Shown piece by piece: positions 8,299 through 19,425 of a stretch of DNA of 64,000 nucleotides (positions are counted from its first letter, which is position 1; every line of letters begins with the position of its first letter). Below the pieces are notes generated by a model. It was not told the origin of the DNA and made no database searches. It saw only the letters and a program-made list of their open reading frames with translations. Source of the stretch: Stenotrophomonas pavanii. Its GTDB lineage: Bacteria > Pseudomonadota > Gammaproteobacteria > Xanthomonadales > Xanthomonadaceae. The position numbers were made by a program, and so were the translations under genes. Location: NCBI RefSeq assembly GCF_900101175.1, contig NZ_FNFQ01000004.1:124001-188000 (forward strand). The letters are read 5' to 3'.

Positions 8299-9825
8299 AT
8301 GCAAAGACACCACCTCGCGCTGGCCGGAATGCTGGCCAGCCTGTTGCTTGCCGGGTGCAGCCCGTCGCCGGCGGCCGACGCCGGCAGCGCCAGCGATGCA
8401 CCCAGCCGCCGCTTCGGCACGATCGACTTCCAGCCCTGCACGCTGTCCACCGTCGGCGCCAGCGCCAACGTGGAAGCGCAGTGCGCCACCCTGCAGGTGC
8501 CGGAGGACCGGGCCCGGCCTGAGGCTCGCCGCATCGACCTGCGCATCGCCTGGTTGGAATCGGGCAGCAGCGGTTCCAGCCAGCCCGATCCGGTGTTCTT
8601 CCTCGCCGGTGGCCCTGGCCAGGCGGCCAGCGAAGTGGCCGTCGTCGTCGACACCGCGCTGCGCCAGGTACGCAAGCAGCGTGACGTGTTCCTGATCGAC
8701 CAGCGCGGCACCGGCGGCTCGAACCCGTTCAGCTGCCTGGGCGCGGACGGCAAGGAGCTGCCGATGGGCGAAGATGACGCGTCTTCGGAGGCCTCGCTGC
8801 GCGACTACGCCCAACGCTGCGCCGCGTCGCTGCAGGGGCGCGCCGATGCGCGCTTCTATACCACCACCGAAGCCATCGCCGACCTGGATGCGGTGCGGGC
8901 GGCGCTCGGCGTGGACAAGGTCAACCTGGTCGGCGGTTCCTACGGCACCCGCGTGGCCCAGCGCTACGCCGGTGCCTACCCGCAGCACACGCGCAGCATC
9001 GTCATCGATGGCGTGATACCGAACGAACTGGTGGTCGGCGGTGACTTCGCGACCACGTTCGAGGATGCGATCGCCCTGCAGTCGGCGCAGTGCCGCAAGG
9101 ACGCCGCCTGCAGCAAGCGTTTCCCGACCGATACCCGCGCGCAGCTGCGCAGCGTGGTCGACACCCTGCGCCGTGCGCCGGTCCCGGTCGAGTATCGCGA
9201 CCCGGGTACCAACGCACCGCGGCAGGATGTCCTGACGCCGGACAGTGTGGTCGGCCTGGCCTTCGCCTTCTCGTACGTGCCGCAGTATTCCTCGCTGTTG
9301 CCGCTGGTGCTGGATGAGGCCGCTCATGGCCGCTACGCGCCGCTGGCGTCGTTGGCCCGCGGTGCGAACCGCAGCATGGATTTCCAGATCAACCGCGGCA
9401 TGCAGTGGTCGGTGATCTGCAGCGAGGATGCACCGCGCTACCACGCGCCGGCCGAGGATCCGGCGCGGCTGTTCGGCAACGAGGTGGCCAGTACCTTCTT
9501 CGCCGCCTGCCCGGTGTGGCCGCACCGGCCGGCGCCGGCGACCGATGCGGTGCCACTGCGCAGCAACGTGCCGGCGCTGTTGCTGTCCGGTGAGCTGGAC
9601 CCGGTGACGCCGCCGCGCTATGCCGCGCAGGTACTCAAGGGCCTGCCCAACGGCCGTGCGCTGGTCGCCCGTGGCCAGGGCCATGGCACCCTGGCCGCCG
9701 GCTGCATGCCGCGCCTGCTCGGCCAGTTCATCGACACGACCGATGCCAAGGCGCTGGATGCCGGCTGCCTGGACACGCTGAGCTACGTGCCGGCGTTCAC
9801 CTCGTTCAACGGATGGGAACCATGA
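8299..9825 (+). CDS. Lipoprotein alpha/beta hydrolase, TAP-like peptidase family
   Basis: This 508-residue protein starts with a lipoprotein signal (ASLLLAGC) and should be anchored in the cell envelope. It has an alpha/beta hydrolase fold: oxyanion region FFLAGGPGQAAS, DQRGTGGS strand and nucleophile elbow GGSYGTR near residue 215. The C-terminal part carries the TAP-like domain with LLSGELDPVTPPRYA (acid) and GQGHGT (histidine). Relatives include tripeptidyl aminopeptidases and proline iminopeptidase-like enzymes. Its stop overlaps the next gene start as ATGA, so it is co-translated with an ABC exporter and may process or depend on its substrate. Substrate is unknown. Confidence 0.85.
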   Translation: MQRHHLALAGMLASLLLAGCSPSPAADAGSASDAPSRRFGTIDFQPCTLSTVGASANVEAQCATLQVPEDRARPEARRIDLRIAWLESGSSGSSQPDPVFFLAGGPGQAASEVAVVVDTALRQVRKQRDVFLIDQRGTGGSNPFSCLGADGKELPMGEDDASSEASLRDYAQRCAASLQGRADARFYTTTEAIADLDAVRAALGVDKVNLVGGSYGTRVAQRYAGAYPQHTRSIVIDGVIPNELVVGGDFATTFEDAIALQSAQCRKDAACSKRFPTDTRAQLRSVVDTLRRAPVPVEYRDPGTNAPRQDVLTPDSVVGLAFAFSYVPQYSSLLPLVLDEAAHGRYAPLASLARGANRSMDFQINRGMQWSVICSEDAPRYHAPAEDPARLFGNEVASTFFAACPVWPHRPAPATDAVPLRSNVPALLLSGELDPVTPPRYAAQVLKGLPNGRALVARGQGHGTLAAGCMPRLLGQFIDTTDAKALDAGCLDTLSYVPAFTSFNGWEP

Positions 9826-10568
9826 TCGTCGCCGACAGCCTGCACAAGGCCTTCGATACCCGCACGGGCCGCATCCAGGCGGTCTCCAACGTCGGCTTCC
9901 GCGCTGGCGACGGACAGATCACCGGCCTGCTCGGCCCCAATGGTGCCGGCAAGACCACCACCATGCGCATGCTCTACACGCTGATGACGCCCGACCAGGG
10001 CAGCATCACTGTCGATGGCATCGATGCGGCACGCAATCCCGTCGAGGTGCGTCGCCACCTGGGTGTGCTGCCCGATGCACGTGGCGTCTACAAGCGCCTG
10101 ACCGCGCGCGAGAACATCGCCTACTTTGGCGAGCTGCATGGCCTGTCGGCCGAGCGCATCCGCGAACGCATCGAGGTGCTGTCGCACGCGCTGGACATGG
10201 GCGACATCCTCGACCGCCAGACCGATGGTTTCTCGCAGGGCCAGCGCACCAAGACCGCGATCGCCCGCGCGCTGGTGCACGACCCGCGCAACGTCATCCT
10301 CGATGAACCGACCAACGGCCTCGATGTGATGACCACGCGCGCGCTGCGCCGCTTCCTGCTGGGCCTGCGCGAAGAAGGGCGCTGCGTGATCCTGTCCAGC
10401 CACATCATGCAGGAGGTGGGCGCGTTGTGTGACCACATCGTGATCATTGCCAAGGGCACGGTGATGGCCGCCGGCAGCGCCGACGAGCTGCGTGCACAGG
10501 CCGGTGAAGCCAATCTTGAGGACGCGTTCGTGAAACTGATCGGCAGCGAAGAGGGCCTGCACGCATGA
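9822..10568 (+). CDS. ABC transporter ATPase, NatA-like
   Basis: This 248-residue ATPase carries the Walker A GPNGAGKTTTMRMLYTLM and Walker B NVILDEPTNGLDVMT, typical of NatA proteins that pair with NatB to export Na+ or other substrates. The ABC signature reads FSQGQRTK rather than LSGGQ, as in NatA. I chose the start at 9822 because it overlaps the stop of the hydrolase gene as ATGA; an in-frame ATG at 9813 is the alternative. Its own stop overlaps the next gene by four bases, giving a tightly coupled three-gene operon. Confidence 0.88.
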   Translation: MIVADSLHKAFDTRTGRIQAVSNVGFRAGDGQITGLLGPNGAGKTTTMRMLYTLMTPDQGSITVDGIDAARNPVEVRRHLGVLPDARGVYKRLTARENIAYFGELHGLSAERIRERIEVLSHALDMGDILDRQTDGFSQGQRTKTAIARALVHDPRNVILDEPTNGLDVMTTRALRRFLLGLREEGRCVILSSHIMQEVGALCDHIVIIAKGTVMAAGSADELRAQAGEANLEDAFVKLIGSEEGLHA

Positions 10569-11749
10569 GCATGATGTCGACCCTGATGACGGTGATGCGC
10601 AAGGAGCTGCGTGACCTGTCGCGAGACCGGCGCACGCTGCTGCTGACCCTGCTGTTCGGGCCACTGCTGTACCCGGTGCTGCTGCTGGGCATGGGCAAGC
10701 TGGCCGAGAGCCGGGTGCGCACCCAGATCGAAGCGCCGTTGCAGATTCCCACCATCGGTGCGGAGAACGCACCCAACCTGGTGCGCTTCCTCGCTGCACA
10801 GGGCCTCAATGCCGCACCGGCACCGAAGGACCTGGCCGAGGCCATCCGCAGCCAGGACATCGATGTAGCGCTGCGCATCAGCGATGACTTCGGCAAGGAC
10901 TGGGCCGAGGGCAAGCCGGCGCTGGTGGAGGTGATCAAGGACAGCACGCGTCGCGCGGCCGAAGTACCCAGTGCACGCCTGGAGGCGGCGCTGGCCACCT
11001 ACAACGGCCAGGTCGGTGCCTTGCGCCTGATGGCACGCGGCATCGACGCACAGGTGGCCCGCCCGCTGGACGTGGCGCGCCAGGACCTGGCCAGTGCCGA
11101 AGCCAAGCGCGGCATGATCCTGTCGATGCTGCTGCCGGTGCTGCTGACACTGACCTCGTTCATCGGTGGCGCCTACCTGGTGATGGACGCCACCGCCGGC
11201 GAGCGCGAGCGGCAGTCGCTGGAACCCCTGCTGGCCACGCCGGGCTCGCGCAGCGCGATCGTCAGCGGCAAGATCGCCGCCGCCTGCGTGGTCGGTTTCG
11301 TGTCGCTGCTGCTGACCCTGGTCGCCTTCAAGGTGAGCGCGCAGATCGCACCCGGCAACATCGGCCGCCAGTTCAACATGAACGTCGGCTCGATGCTGCA
11401 GATGCTACTGGTGATGCTGCCGATGCTGCTGATCGGCACCTCGCTGCTGACCTTCCTGTCGGCCGCGGCCAAGAGCATGAAGGAAGCGCAGAGCCACATG
11501 ACCTGGCTGATGCTGCTGCCGATGCTGCCCGGCTACGCACTGGTGGCCTATCCGCTGAAGAGCGAGCTGTGGCAGTACGCCGTGCCGTTCCTGTCGCAGA
11601 ACCAGATGCTGCTGAAGGTGATCCGCCACGAGACCATTACCCCCGCAGTCTGGGCGATCTACCTCGGCGCCAGCCTCGGCCTGGCCGCCGTACTGTGGTT
11701 CGCCGCCGTGCGCCGCTACCACAACGAGCGCCTGGCCATTTCGGGTTGA
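10565..11749 (+). CDS. ABC transporter permease, NatB-like
   Basis: This 394-residue membrane protein begins MSMMSTLMTVMRKELRDLSRDRR, the usual N-terminus of NatB/ABC-2 permeases. One helix follows at about 20-40, then a large extracytoplasmic domain to about 190, then five helices (LSMLLPVLLTLTSFIGGAYLV onward). The periplasmic loop carries the TAGERERQSLEPLLATP motif typical of these exporters. It pairs with the ATPase encoded just upstream. Natrium export is the archetype, but the linkage with a lipoprotein peptidase suggests a peptide or toxic compound; that is inference. Its stop codon lies 4 bp before the RAYT-associated repeat. Confidence 0.87.
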   Translation: MSMMSTLMTVMRKELRDLSRDRRTLLLTLLFGPLLYPVLLLGMGKLAESRVRTQIEAPLQIPTIGAENAPNLVRFLAAQGLNAAPAPKDLAEAIRSQDIDVALRISDDFGKDWAEGKPALVEVIKDSTRRAAEVPSARLEAALATYNGQVGALRLMARGIDAQVARPLDVARQDLASAEAKRGMILSMLLPVLLTLTSFIGGAYLVMDATAGERERQSLEPLLATPGSRSAIVSGKIAAACVVGFVSLLLTLVAFKVSAQIAPGNIGRQFNMNVGSMLQMLLVMLPMLLIGTSLLTFLSAAAKSMKEAQSHMTWLMLLPMLPGYALVAYPLKSELWQYAVPFLSQNQMLLKVIRHETITPAVWAIYLGASLGLAAVLWFAAVRRYHNERLAISG

Positions 11750-11753
11750 CCAG

Positions 11754-11783
11754 AAAAAGGGGACGGAGGGGATTAAGTCGTTT
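11754..11783 (+). repeat. GGGGACGGAGGGG arm, left copy of RAYT unit
   Basis: This copy is identical over 30 bases to the left arm of the hairpin at 29267-29296. It contains the TAA stop codon of the RAYT gene. With the RAYT C-terminal codons, which read GGGGACGGGAGGGG on the minus strand, it can fold into a hairpin closed by CCCCTCCGTCCCC. Confidence 0.9.
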
Positions 11784-12483
11784 CTGCCCCTCCCGTCCCC
11801 TCCTTGCGCGGGCGGCCTTGTCTTCGCATCGCCACCGGGCGCCCGAGCGTCTGCTCTACCATCCGCAGGAAGGCAGCATCCCCCAACGGGCGCTGTTTGG
11901 CGCTATGACTACGGATTGCGGGCAGATCGGCGGACGCATTCACATCGCGCAGGAATCGCGCATACACCGTCGTCCTGTTGCGAGCGGTCGCGGCCAACGC
12001 TCTGAATGCGGGATGCGGGGTCAGCATGGGATCATCGCGTCGTTGAAGGTTGCCGTGCACGCTGGACCACGGATGATCTTCAGCGCTGACAGCAATGCCG
12101 GCACGAACGGGATTGCGTTCGATGTAGCGGTATACGCTGAGCAGGTAGCCGTCGCTGTCGATCATTGAGGAATGGAAGCGGCCCTGCCACAGGGGACCGG
12201 TGCGGCCGTGCCGCTGGTTGAAAGCCTGCACATAGTTGTTGCCCTGCATGCGCATTGCATCGGCCAGCCCGCGCTGCGTGGATGGCGTGGCCAGCAGGTG
12301 GACGTGGTTGTCCATCAGGGCATAGGCATGCAGTGCGACGCGGTGCTTGAGGAAAGCGCTGTGCAGCAGATGCAGGAACAGTTGCCGGTCGATGTCGTCG
12401 ACGAAGATCGCACCCTTGTTCACACCGCGCTGGATCACGTGATAGGCCTGGCCGGCCAGCATCAGGCGCGCTTGTCGGGGCAT
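11773..12483 (-). CDS. REP-associated tyrosine transposase (RAYT)
   Basis: This 236-residue protein belongs to the Y1 (IS200/IS605-like) HUH transposases. The HUH motif is HVH at residues 60-62 within MDNHVHLL, and the catalytic tyrosine is probably Tyr84 in NNYVQAFNQRHGRTGPLWQGRF. The following YRYIERNPVRAG and PWSS segments are standard for RAYTs. Such enzymes cut single-stranded palindromes (REPs) and are usually single-copy domesticated genes. The last three residues and the stop are encoded by the flanking repeat. The N-terminus MPRQARLMLAGQAYHVIQRG fits family starts. Confidence 0.93.
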   Translation of the reverse strand: MPRQARLMLAGQAYHVIQRGVNKGAIFVDDIDRQLFLHLLHSAFLKHRVALHAYALMDNHVHLLATPSTQRGLADAMRMQGNNYVQAFNQRHGRTGPLWQGRFHSSMIDSDGYLLSVYRYIERNPVRAGIAVSAEDHPWSSVHGNLQRRDDPMLTPHPAFRALAATARNRTTVYARFLRDVNASADLPAIRSHSAKQRPLGDAAFLRMVEQTLGRPVAMRRQGRPRKEGTGGAETT

Positions 12484-12575
12484 GGGATTCCCAGGTCGAA
12501 GGGGGTCTCAGCCTGGCATCGGCACCGTGGCGTGGGGCATCAGGTAATGCCGCGCAGGCGTATCGGAGGAGTCAG

Positions 12576-12604
12576 AAGCGACTTAATCCCCTCCGTCCCC
12601 TTTT
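12576..12604 (-). repeat. GGGGACGGAGGGG arm, right copy of RAYT unit
   Basis: This is an inverted, slightly diverged copy (AAGCGACTTAA in place of AAACGACTTAA, one fewer terminal T). It covers the last codons and the stop of the araC-type gene. Confidence 0.88.
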
Positions 12605-13386
12605 CCGTACCGCGCGGGCGTCACACCCATCTCGCGCTTGAACACGGTGATGAACGCGCTTGGGGTGTCGTATCCCATCGACAGCGCGACGCGGGTCACC
12701 GGCTCGCCGGCCAGCAGGCGTGGCAGCGACAGCAGCACGCGCAGGCGTTGCCGCCAATGGCCCAGGGTCATGCCTGTGTCGGCCTGCCACCGGCGGGCGA
12801 GGCTGCGGCTGGACAGGCCGCCGGTGGCTGCCCACGCTTCGACACTGCGCAGGTCGTCCGGCGATCGCGCCAGCGCCGCCGCGATCCGCCGCAACCGGCG
12901 ATCCCGCGGCTGTGGCAGGGCAAGTGGCAAGGGAGTGCTGGCACGGATCTCATCGGCGAGGACGCCGGCCAGGCGTGCCTGCGCAGCGTCCAGTGCCTGA
13001 TGCGGCCAGCGCAGTGCGCGCGTCACCGCCGCCTGCAACAGCGCATCGGGTTGGAAAATACGGGGCAGCGGGGGCAGATCCAGGCCGGCATCGGCGCGGA
13101 CGTACAGGCTCCAGCCATCGAACCCGTCTGCCCCGAGCAGCGCATGGGGCAGCAGCGGCGGTATCCAGGCAACGTGCCCGGCCGGAAGCAGCCACTGCAG
13201 ATTCCCGGCTTCGATCCGCAACAGGCCCTGATGGGCGCCCAGCAATTGACCGCGCCGGTGCTGGTGGCGGGCGGTGCGCCGCCTTCCGGGCACGCGCAGC
13301 TGGCCGGCCAGCACGATGGGGCCGTCGTCGGCGTCCGCCAATGCCGGATCAATCAAGCCGGTCGGTGTCTGATCTGCCATATCCAT
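12583..13386 (-). CDS. AraC-family transcriptional regulator
   Basis: This 267-residue regulator has an N-terminal cupin-like sensor half (HQHRRGQLLGAHQGLLRIE, LPAGHVAWIPPLLPHALLG) and a C-terminal double helix-turn-helix (GLSSRSLARRWQADTGMTLGHW, VTRVALSMGYDTPSAFITVFKREMGVTPARY). The sensor resembles the subgroup that includes NimR/YdhB-like exporters' regulators. The natural C-terminus ends at about ARYGK; the last residues GDGGD and the TAA stop come from the adjoining RAYT repeat, so the element inserted at or just before the original stop. It is divergent from an 84-codon gene, 71 bp away, which it may control. Confidence 0.88.
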   Translation of the reverse strand: MDMADQTPTGLIDPALADADDGPIVLAGQLRVPGRRRTARHQHRRGQLLGAHQGLLRIEAGNLQWLLPAGHVAWIPPLLPHALLGADGFDGWSLYVRADAGLDLPPLPRIFQPDALLQAAVTRALRWPHQALDAAQARLAGVLADEIRASTPLPLALPQPRDRRLRRIAAALARSPDDLRSVEAWAATGGLSSRSLARRWQADTGMTLGHWRQRLRVLLSLPRLLAGEPVTRVALSMGYDTPSAFITVFKREMGVTPARYGKGDGGD

Positions 13387-13457
13387 TGGCAGTTATACGG
13401 CAGAAGCGCCGACCCGCGCGCGCCACACTGGGCGCCCATCCAACACGAGCCGCCCCG

Positions 13458-13712
13458 ATGCAGCCCCAGGACATCCTTCCCGACCACCAGAACGAAGTAC
13501 AGGTAAACGGCCTCACCGTGCGCAAGGGCAGCGTCGGCGCGTTCCTTGCCAGTGTCCGCGACTGGCAGGACGCCGCCAGCAACGACGCCACCCGCGCCGC
13601 CGCCGAAGCCGACCTGCGTGCGCTGCTGCCGGGCCTGCATGCGCTTGGCCTGTTCCAGGTGCTGGCCGCGCGCGATCCGGCACTGCAGCGCCTGATCGAC
13701 AGTGCCTGCTGA
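13458..13712 (+). CDS. Small protein of unknown function, divergent from araC-type gene
   Basis: This 84-residue frame starts MQPQDILPDHQNEVQVNGLT and ends just before a strong terminator hairpin, which supports a real transcript. Its residues are soluble, helix-prone and acidic, with no signal peptide, cysteine pair or membrane segment before the final cysteine. I do not recognise a family. The divergent arrangement with a dedicated AraC regulator and the terminator directly after the stop suggest a single-gene regulated unit. Confidence 0.72.
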   Translation: MQPQDILPDHQNEVQVNGLTVRKGSVGAFLASVRDWQDAASNDATRAAAEADLRALLPGLHALGLFQVLAARDPALQRLIDSAC

Positions 13713-13716
13713 AACG

Positions 13717-13745
13717 GACAAGGCCCGGACAGGCCGGGCCTTGTC
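13717..13745. terminator. Bidirectional terminator hairpin
   Basis: GACAAGGCCCGG and CCGGGCCTTGTC form a perfect 12-bp stem with a 5-nt loop. It lies 4 bp after the 84-codon gene and 50 bp after the TonB-domain gene on the other strand, so it can serve both convergent transcripts. Confidence 0.75.
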
Positions 13746-13760
13746 GTCATTGCGGGGCGG

Positions 13761-13789
13761 AAACGACTTAATCCCCTCCGTCCCCTTTT
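13761..13789 (-). repeat. Solitary GGGGACGGAGGGG arm
   Basis: A 29-base copy in the same orientation as the right arm of the RAYT unit, identical to the right arm of the 29267-29333 hairpin over that length. It lies between two convergent genes, 1.2 kb from the RAYT unit. Confidence 0.9.
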
Positions 13790-13795
13790 CTGCGG

Positions 13796-14809
13796 TCAGC
13801 TGCCGCCCGGGGCGAACACCAGGGTCCGGCGGGTGGTGACCGGTGCGCTGACCGGCTCGAAGCGCCAGCGCTTGACCGCGTTCATGGCCTCGCGATCGAA
13901 GACGCGCGATGGCGTTGCGCGCAGCACACGGGCATTGGTCACCGAACCGTCGGTGCCGACGGTGATCTCCACCAGCACCTCGCCCGAGGTGCCGGCACGC
14001 AGCGCCTCGGACGGATAGCGCGGTGCCGGCGTGCTGACCGGGCGCAGGTTGGGTGCCGCAGCGGCCGCAGGCGCTGCGGCCTGGCGTGCCGCGCTGGCCT
14101 GCTGGGCGGCAGCCTGCTGCTGCTTCTGCTCAGCTTCGCGGCGGGCCGCAGCCTGGCGCTCGGCTTCCTGGCGCTCGTTGTCGCGGCGGGCGGCGTCCTG
14201 CTGGGCAGCGATCTGCTTGGCCGCGTCGGCTTCCTTGGCACGCTGCTCGGCCAGGCGCTGCTGTTCGGTCTGCTGCTTGCTGCGGTCCTCGGCGTCCTTC
14301 TTGGCCTTCTCGGCTTCGGCTTCGGTGCGCTTGGCCGCGTTCTGCACGCCCTTGGCCAGGCCGTCCTTCAGGCGCGGCAGGGCCGGCGCGGAGGCATCGA
14401 CCTTCTCGATCAGCGCCACCAGCCGCTGTGCTTCGGTGTAGTCCTCGCGCCCCAGGTGCTGTTCGGCGGCGATCAGCGTGTACGGCAGCAGGTCGGTCAG
14501 CGCGCTCTTCACCGAGGCGTCGTCCGGGGTCTTGTCGCGCAGGGCGAGGTAGTACTCGATGGCGTTGTCGCCGGCCGGCGCGTACATGCGGTTCTCGCGC
14601 AGGGCCTGGCTGGCCGACTCACGCAGCTGCTCGGTGCCCATCGACTGCACCTTGGCGGCGACCACCGGCGCGGCCGGCGCAGCGGCGGCGGGCGCGGAGG
14701 CCGGGGCCGGTGCAGCGGCTTCTTCCTTGCCCGAGCAGGCGGCCAGCGCCAGTGCCAGGGCAACCGGCAGCCACCGGCGCGCGGCGGTGATCGTTGAGAC
14801 GTGCGACAT
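13796..14809 (-). CDS. TonB C-terminal domain protein with lipoprotein signal
   Basis: This 337-residue envelope protein has a signal peptide ending LALAAC, with Cys25 as the predicted lipidated residue and Ser at +2. A helical segment (about 55-130) resembles tetratricopeptide-type repeats. A charged coiled coil follows (about 145-225), rich in A, E, K, Q and R. The last 85 residues form a TonB C-terminal domain (PAPRYPSEALRAGTSGEVLVEITV, then RWRFEPV). TonB normally carries an N-terminal transmembrane anchor that contacts ExbBD. Here the anchor appears to be a lipid, and no ExbBD genes are near, so energy transduction in the usual way is doubtful. Confidence 0.82.
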   Translation of the reverse strand: MSHVSTITAARRWLPVALALALAACSGKEEAAAPAPASAPAAAAPAAPVVAAKVQSMGTEQLRESASQALRENRMYAPAGDNAIEYYLALRDKTPDDASVKSALTDLLPYTLIAAEQHLGREDYTEAQRLVALIEKVDASAPALPRLKDGLAKGVQNAAKRTEAEAEKAKKDAEDRSKQQTEQQRLAEQRAKEADAAKQIAAQQDAARRDNERQEAERQAAARREAEQKQQQAAAQQASAARQAAAPAAAAAPNLRPVSTPAPRYPSEALRAGTSGEVLVEITVGTDGSVTNARVLRATPSRVFDREAMNAVKRWRFEPVSAPVTTRRTLVFAPGGS

Positions 14810-14937
14810 CCTGCTCCCCTTTAGAAGACGACGTGACGTAAATCATTGATATGCATGGCCGGGACCCGTGGTCCAGGCGCGGCAGGGTGGCGTTTCCCGA
14901 CGCCACCGCCGGCAACGGCGAGGATGCAATCTAGCAT

Positions 14938-14973
14938 CCCGGCCACCGCCCCGCGCAAGGGGTGGTGGCCGGG
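14938..14973. other. Imperfect hairpin between UPF0114 and TonB-domain genes
   Basis: CCCGGCCACC pairs with GGTGGCCGGG around an inner CCCC/GGGG helix. It lies 38 bp after the UPF0114 stop on the minus strand and has no T-run. It may be a 3' end or a stabilising structure. Confidence 0.45.
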
Positions 14974-15010
14974 TGGGTCCGCGGCCATCATGCCGTGGCT
15001 GGCGGCGACC

Positions 15011-15631
15011 TCAGTGGTCGTGGGTCTTGTCGTGCGGCTTGCTGTGGCCGTTGGACATCAGCTTGTCGGTCCAGGCGATGCCGATCGCCGACAGGATGAA
15101 CACGCAGTGGATGATGGTCTGCCACAGCACGCCGTCAGGGGTCAGCATCGAGCAGCGGGCGACACCGATGTTGGCGGCGGCCACGCTCATCTGCTCCGGC
15201 GTGCACAGCGGGATGCCATTCAACGCGCCACTGGCGATGAAGGTCTTCAGCAGGTGGATCGAGGAGATGCCGATGATCGCCATCGCCAGCTTCACCTTCA
15301 GCACGCTGGCATTGACGTGGCTCAGCCATTCCGGCTGGTCCGGGTGGCCTTCCAGGCGCAGGCGCGAGACGAAGGTCTCATAGCCGCCGACGATCACCAT
15401 GACCAGCAGGTTGGAGATCATCACCACGTCGATCAGGCCCAGCACGATCAGCATGATCTGCTGCTCGCCCATCGACACCGAATGCGAGATCAGGTGCCAC
15501 AGTTCCTTGCCGAACAGGAACACGTAGACGCACTGCGCCACGATCAGGCCCAGGTACAGCGGCAGCTGCAGCCAGCGCGAGGCGAAGATCAACGTGGACA
15601 ACGGGGAGAGCGGCGGGCGGTTTGCACTCAT
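15011..15631 (-). CDS. UPF0114 family inner-membrane protein (YqhA-like)
   Basis: This 206-residue protein has three or four hydrophobic segments and the UPF0114 pattern: [23 protein letters not shown] near the N-terminus, [20 protein letters not shown] in the middle and the conserved [21 protein letters not shown]. The C-terminus is His-rich ([10 protein letters not shown]), which could bind metal. The start at 15631 ([14 protein letters not shown]) matches family starts; the frame remains open upstream without membrane or signal features. Function of the family is unknown. It diverges from the GST gene. Confidence 0.82.
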   Translation of the reverse strand: MSANRPPLSPLSTLIFASRWLQLPLYLGLIVAQCVYVFLFGKELWHLISHSVSMGEQQIMLIVLGLIDVVMISNLLVMVIVGGYETFVSRLRLEGHPDQPEWLSHVNASVLKVKLAMAIIGISSIHLLKTFIASGALNGIPLCTPEQMSVAAANIGVARCSMLTPDGVLWQTIIHCVFILSAIGIAWTDKLMSNGHSKPHDKTHDH

Positions 15632-15743
15632 GCGGGGGATGCTGCGTTTCGGGGGAGAGGCGAGGTTACCGGCCCGCCATGACGGTGCCAACCCAACTCA
15701 CGCACTAGACTTCAGGTTCCTTTCCGCACCCCGAGCCGACGCC

Positions 15744-18835
<3,092 letters not shown>

Positions 18836-18860
18836 AACACAGACGGGAAGGAGCCCGCCG

Positions 18861-19376
18861 ATGACACTGCCGCCGCCGATTCCCACCCACGGCCCGAAGC
18901 CCGCCGGCTGGTGGTCCCGCCACTGGCGCTGGGCGATGCCCGTGGCCGTGCTGCTGGTGCTGGGCGGGGCCGGTGGCACGGTGGCCTGGAGCGTGCTGCG
19001 CTGGAGCGAGGCGGCACGCGAGAGCCCACCGATGCGCGAAGCGCTGCGTCGCGCCGGCTGCAGCATCGAACTGGTGGAAGCCTTCGGCGAGCCGCTGCGT
19101 GCCGAATCGATGCCGCTGGGCAGCATGCAGACCGCGATCAACGGCCAGCGTGACGTCGGCCTGACCGTGGCCCTGGAAGGTCCCCGCGCGCACGGCCGGC
19201 TGTTCGTGAAGGGCACCCGCAGTGACGACGTGTGGGACTACCCGGTGATGTACGTGCTGGGCGAGGACAGGCAGACCTTCGACCTGACCGCGCTGGACGA
19301 CGATGAGGCCGCGCAGGAATGCGAACTGCAGGCCTGCCGCGAGCGCGGCGAATGCCCGCCGACGGCTGCGATGTGA
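18861..19376 (+). CDS. Coa1-like single-pass membrane protein
   Basis: This 171-residue protein has a Pro-rich cytoplasmic start, one transmembrane helix at about 25-47 (AMPVAVLLVLGGAGGTVAWSV) and a periplasmic domain. The domain pattern (LGEPL-like FGEPLRAE, INGQRDVGLTVALEGPRAHGRLFV, DVWDYPVMYVL) fits the Coa1/Tim21 fold family annotated as cytochrome oxidase assembly factor 1-like. The C-terminal tail has three or four cysteines (CELQACRERGEC), perhaps forming disulfides. A role in oxidase assembly is known only for the mitochondrial members. Confidence 0.65.
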   Translation: MTLPPPIPTHGPKPAGWWSRHWRWAMPVAVLLVLGGAGGTVAWSVLRWSEAARESPPMREALRRAGCSIELVEAFGEPLRAESMPLGSMQTAINGQRDVGLTVALEGPRAHGRLFVKGTRSDDVWDYPVMYVLGEDRQTFDLTALDDDEAAQECELQACRERGECPPTAAM

Positions 19377-19425
19377 CCTCCACGGGCAGGCAACTGCGGG
19401 ACGTCGACGGGGTAGAGTCGACCGG

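Larger units (their letters stand above)
11754..12604. mobile_element. RAYT transposase unit bounded by inverted palindrome arms
   Basis: A single transposase gene is enclosed by two inverted copies of a roughly 30-bp sequence that begins AAAAAGGGGACGG and ends TTAAGTCGTTT. The left copy is 11754-11783 and the right copy, slightly diverged and shortened, is 12576-12604. The unit sits between natB and an araC gene, touching the araC 3' end. RAYT enzymes are known to be flanked by the palindromes they mobilise. I infer this 851-bp block to be one such unit, because the same arm recurs elsewhere in the window. Confidence 0.7.

Noticed and set aside
14826..14860. Possible Fur box upstream of the TonB-domain gene (AAATCATTGATATGCAT)
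   Set aside because: Only about half of the positions fit the 19-bp consensus and no iron genes are near.
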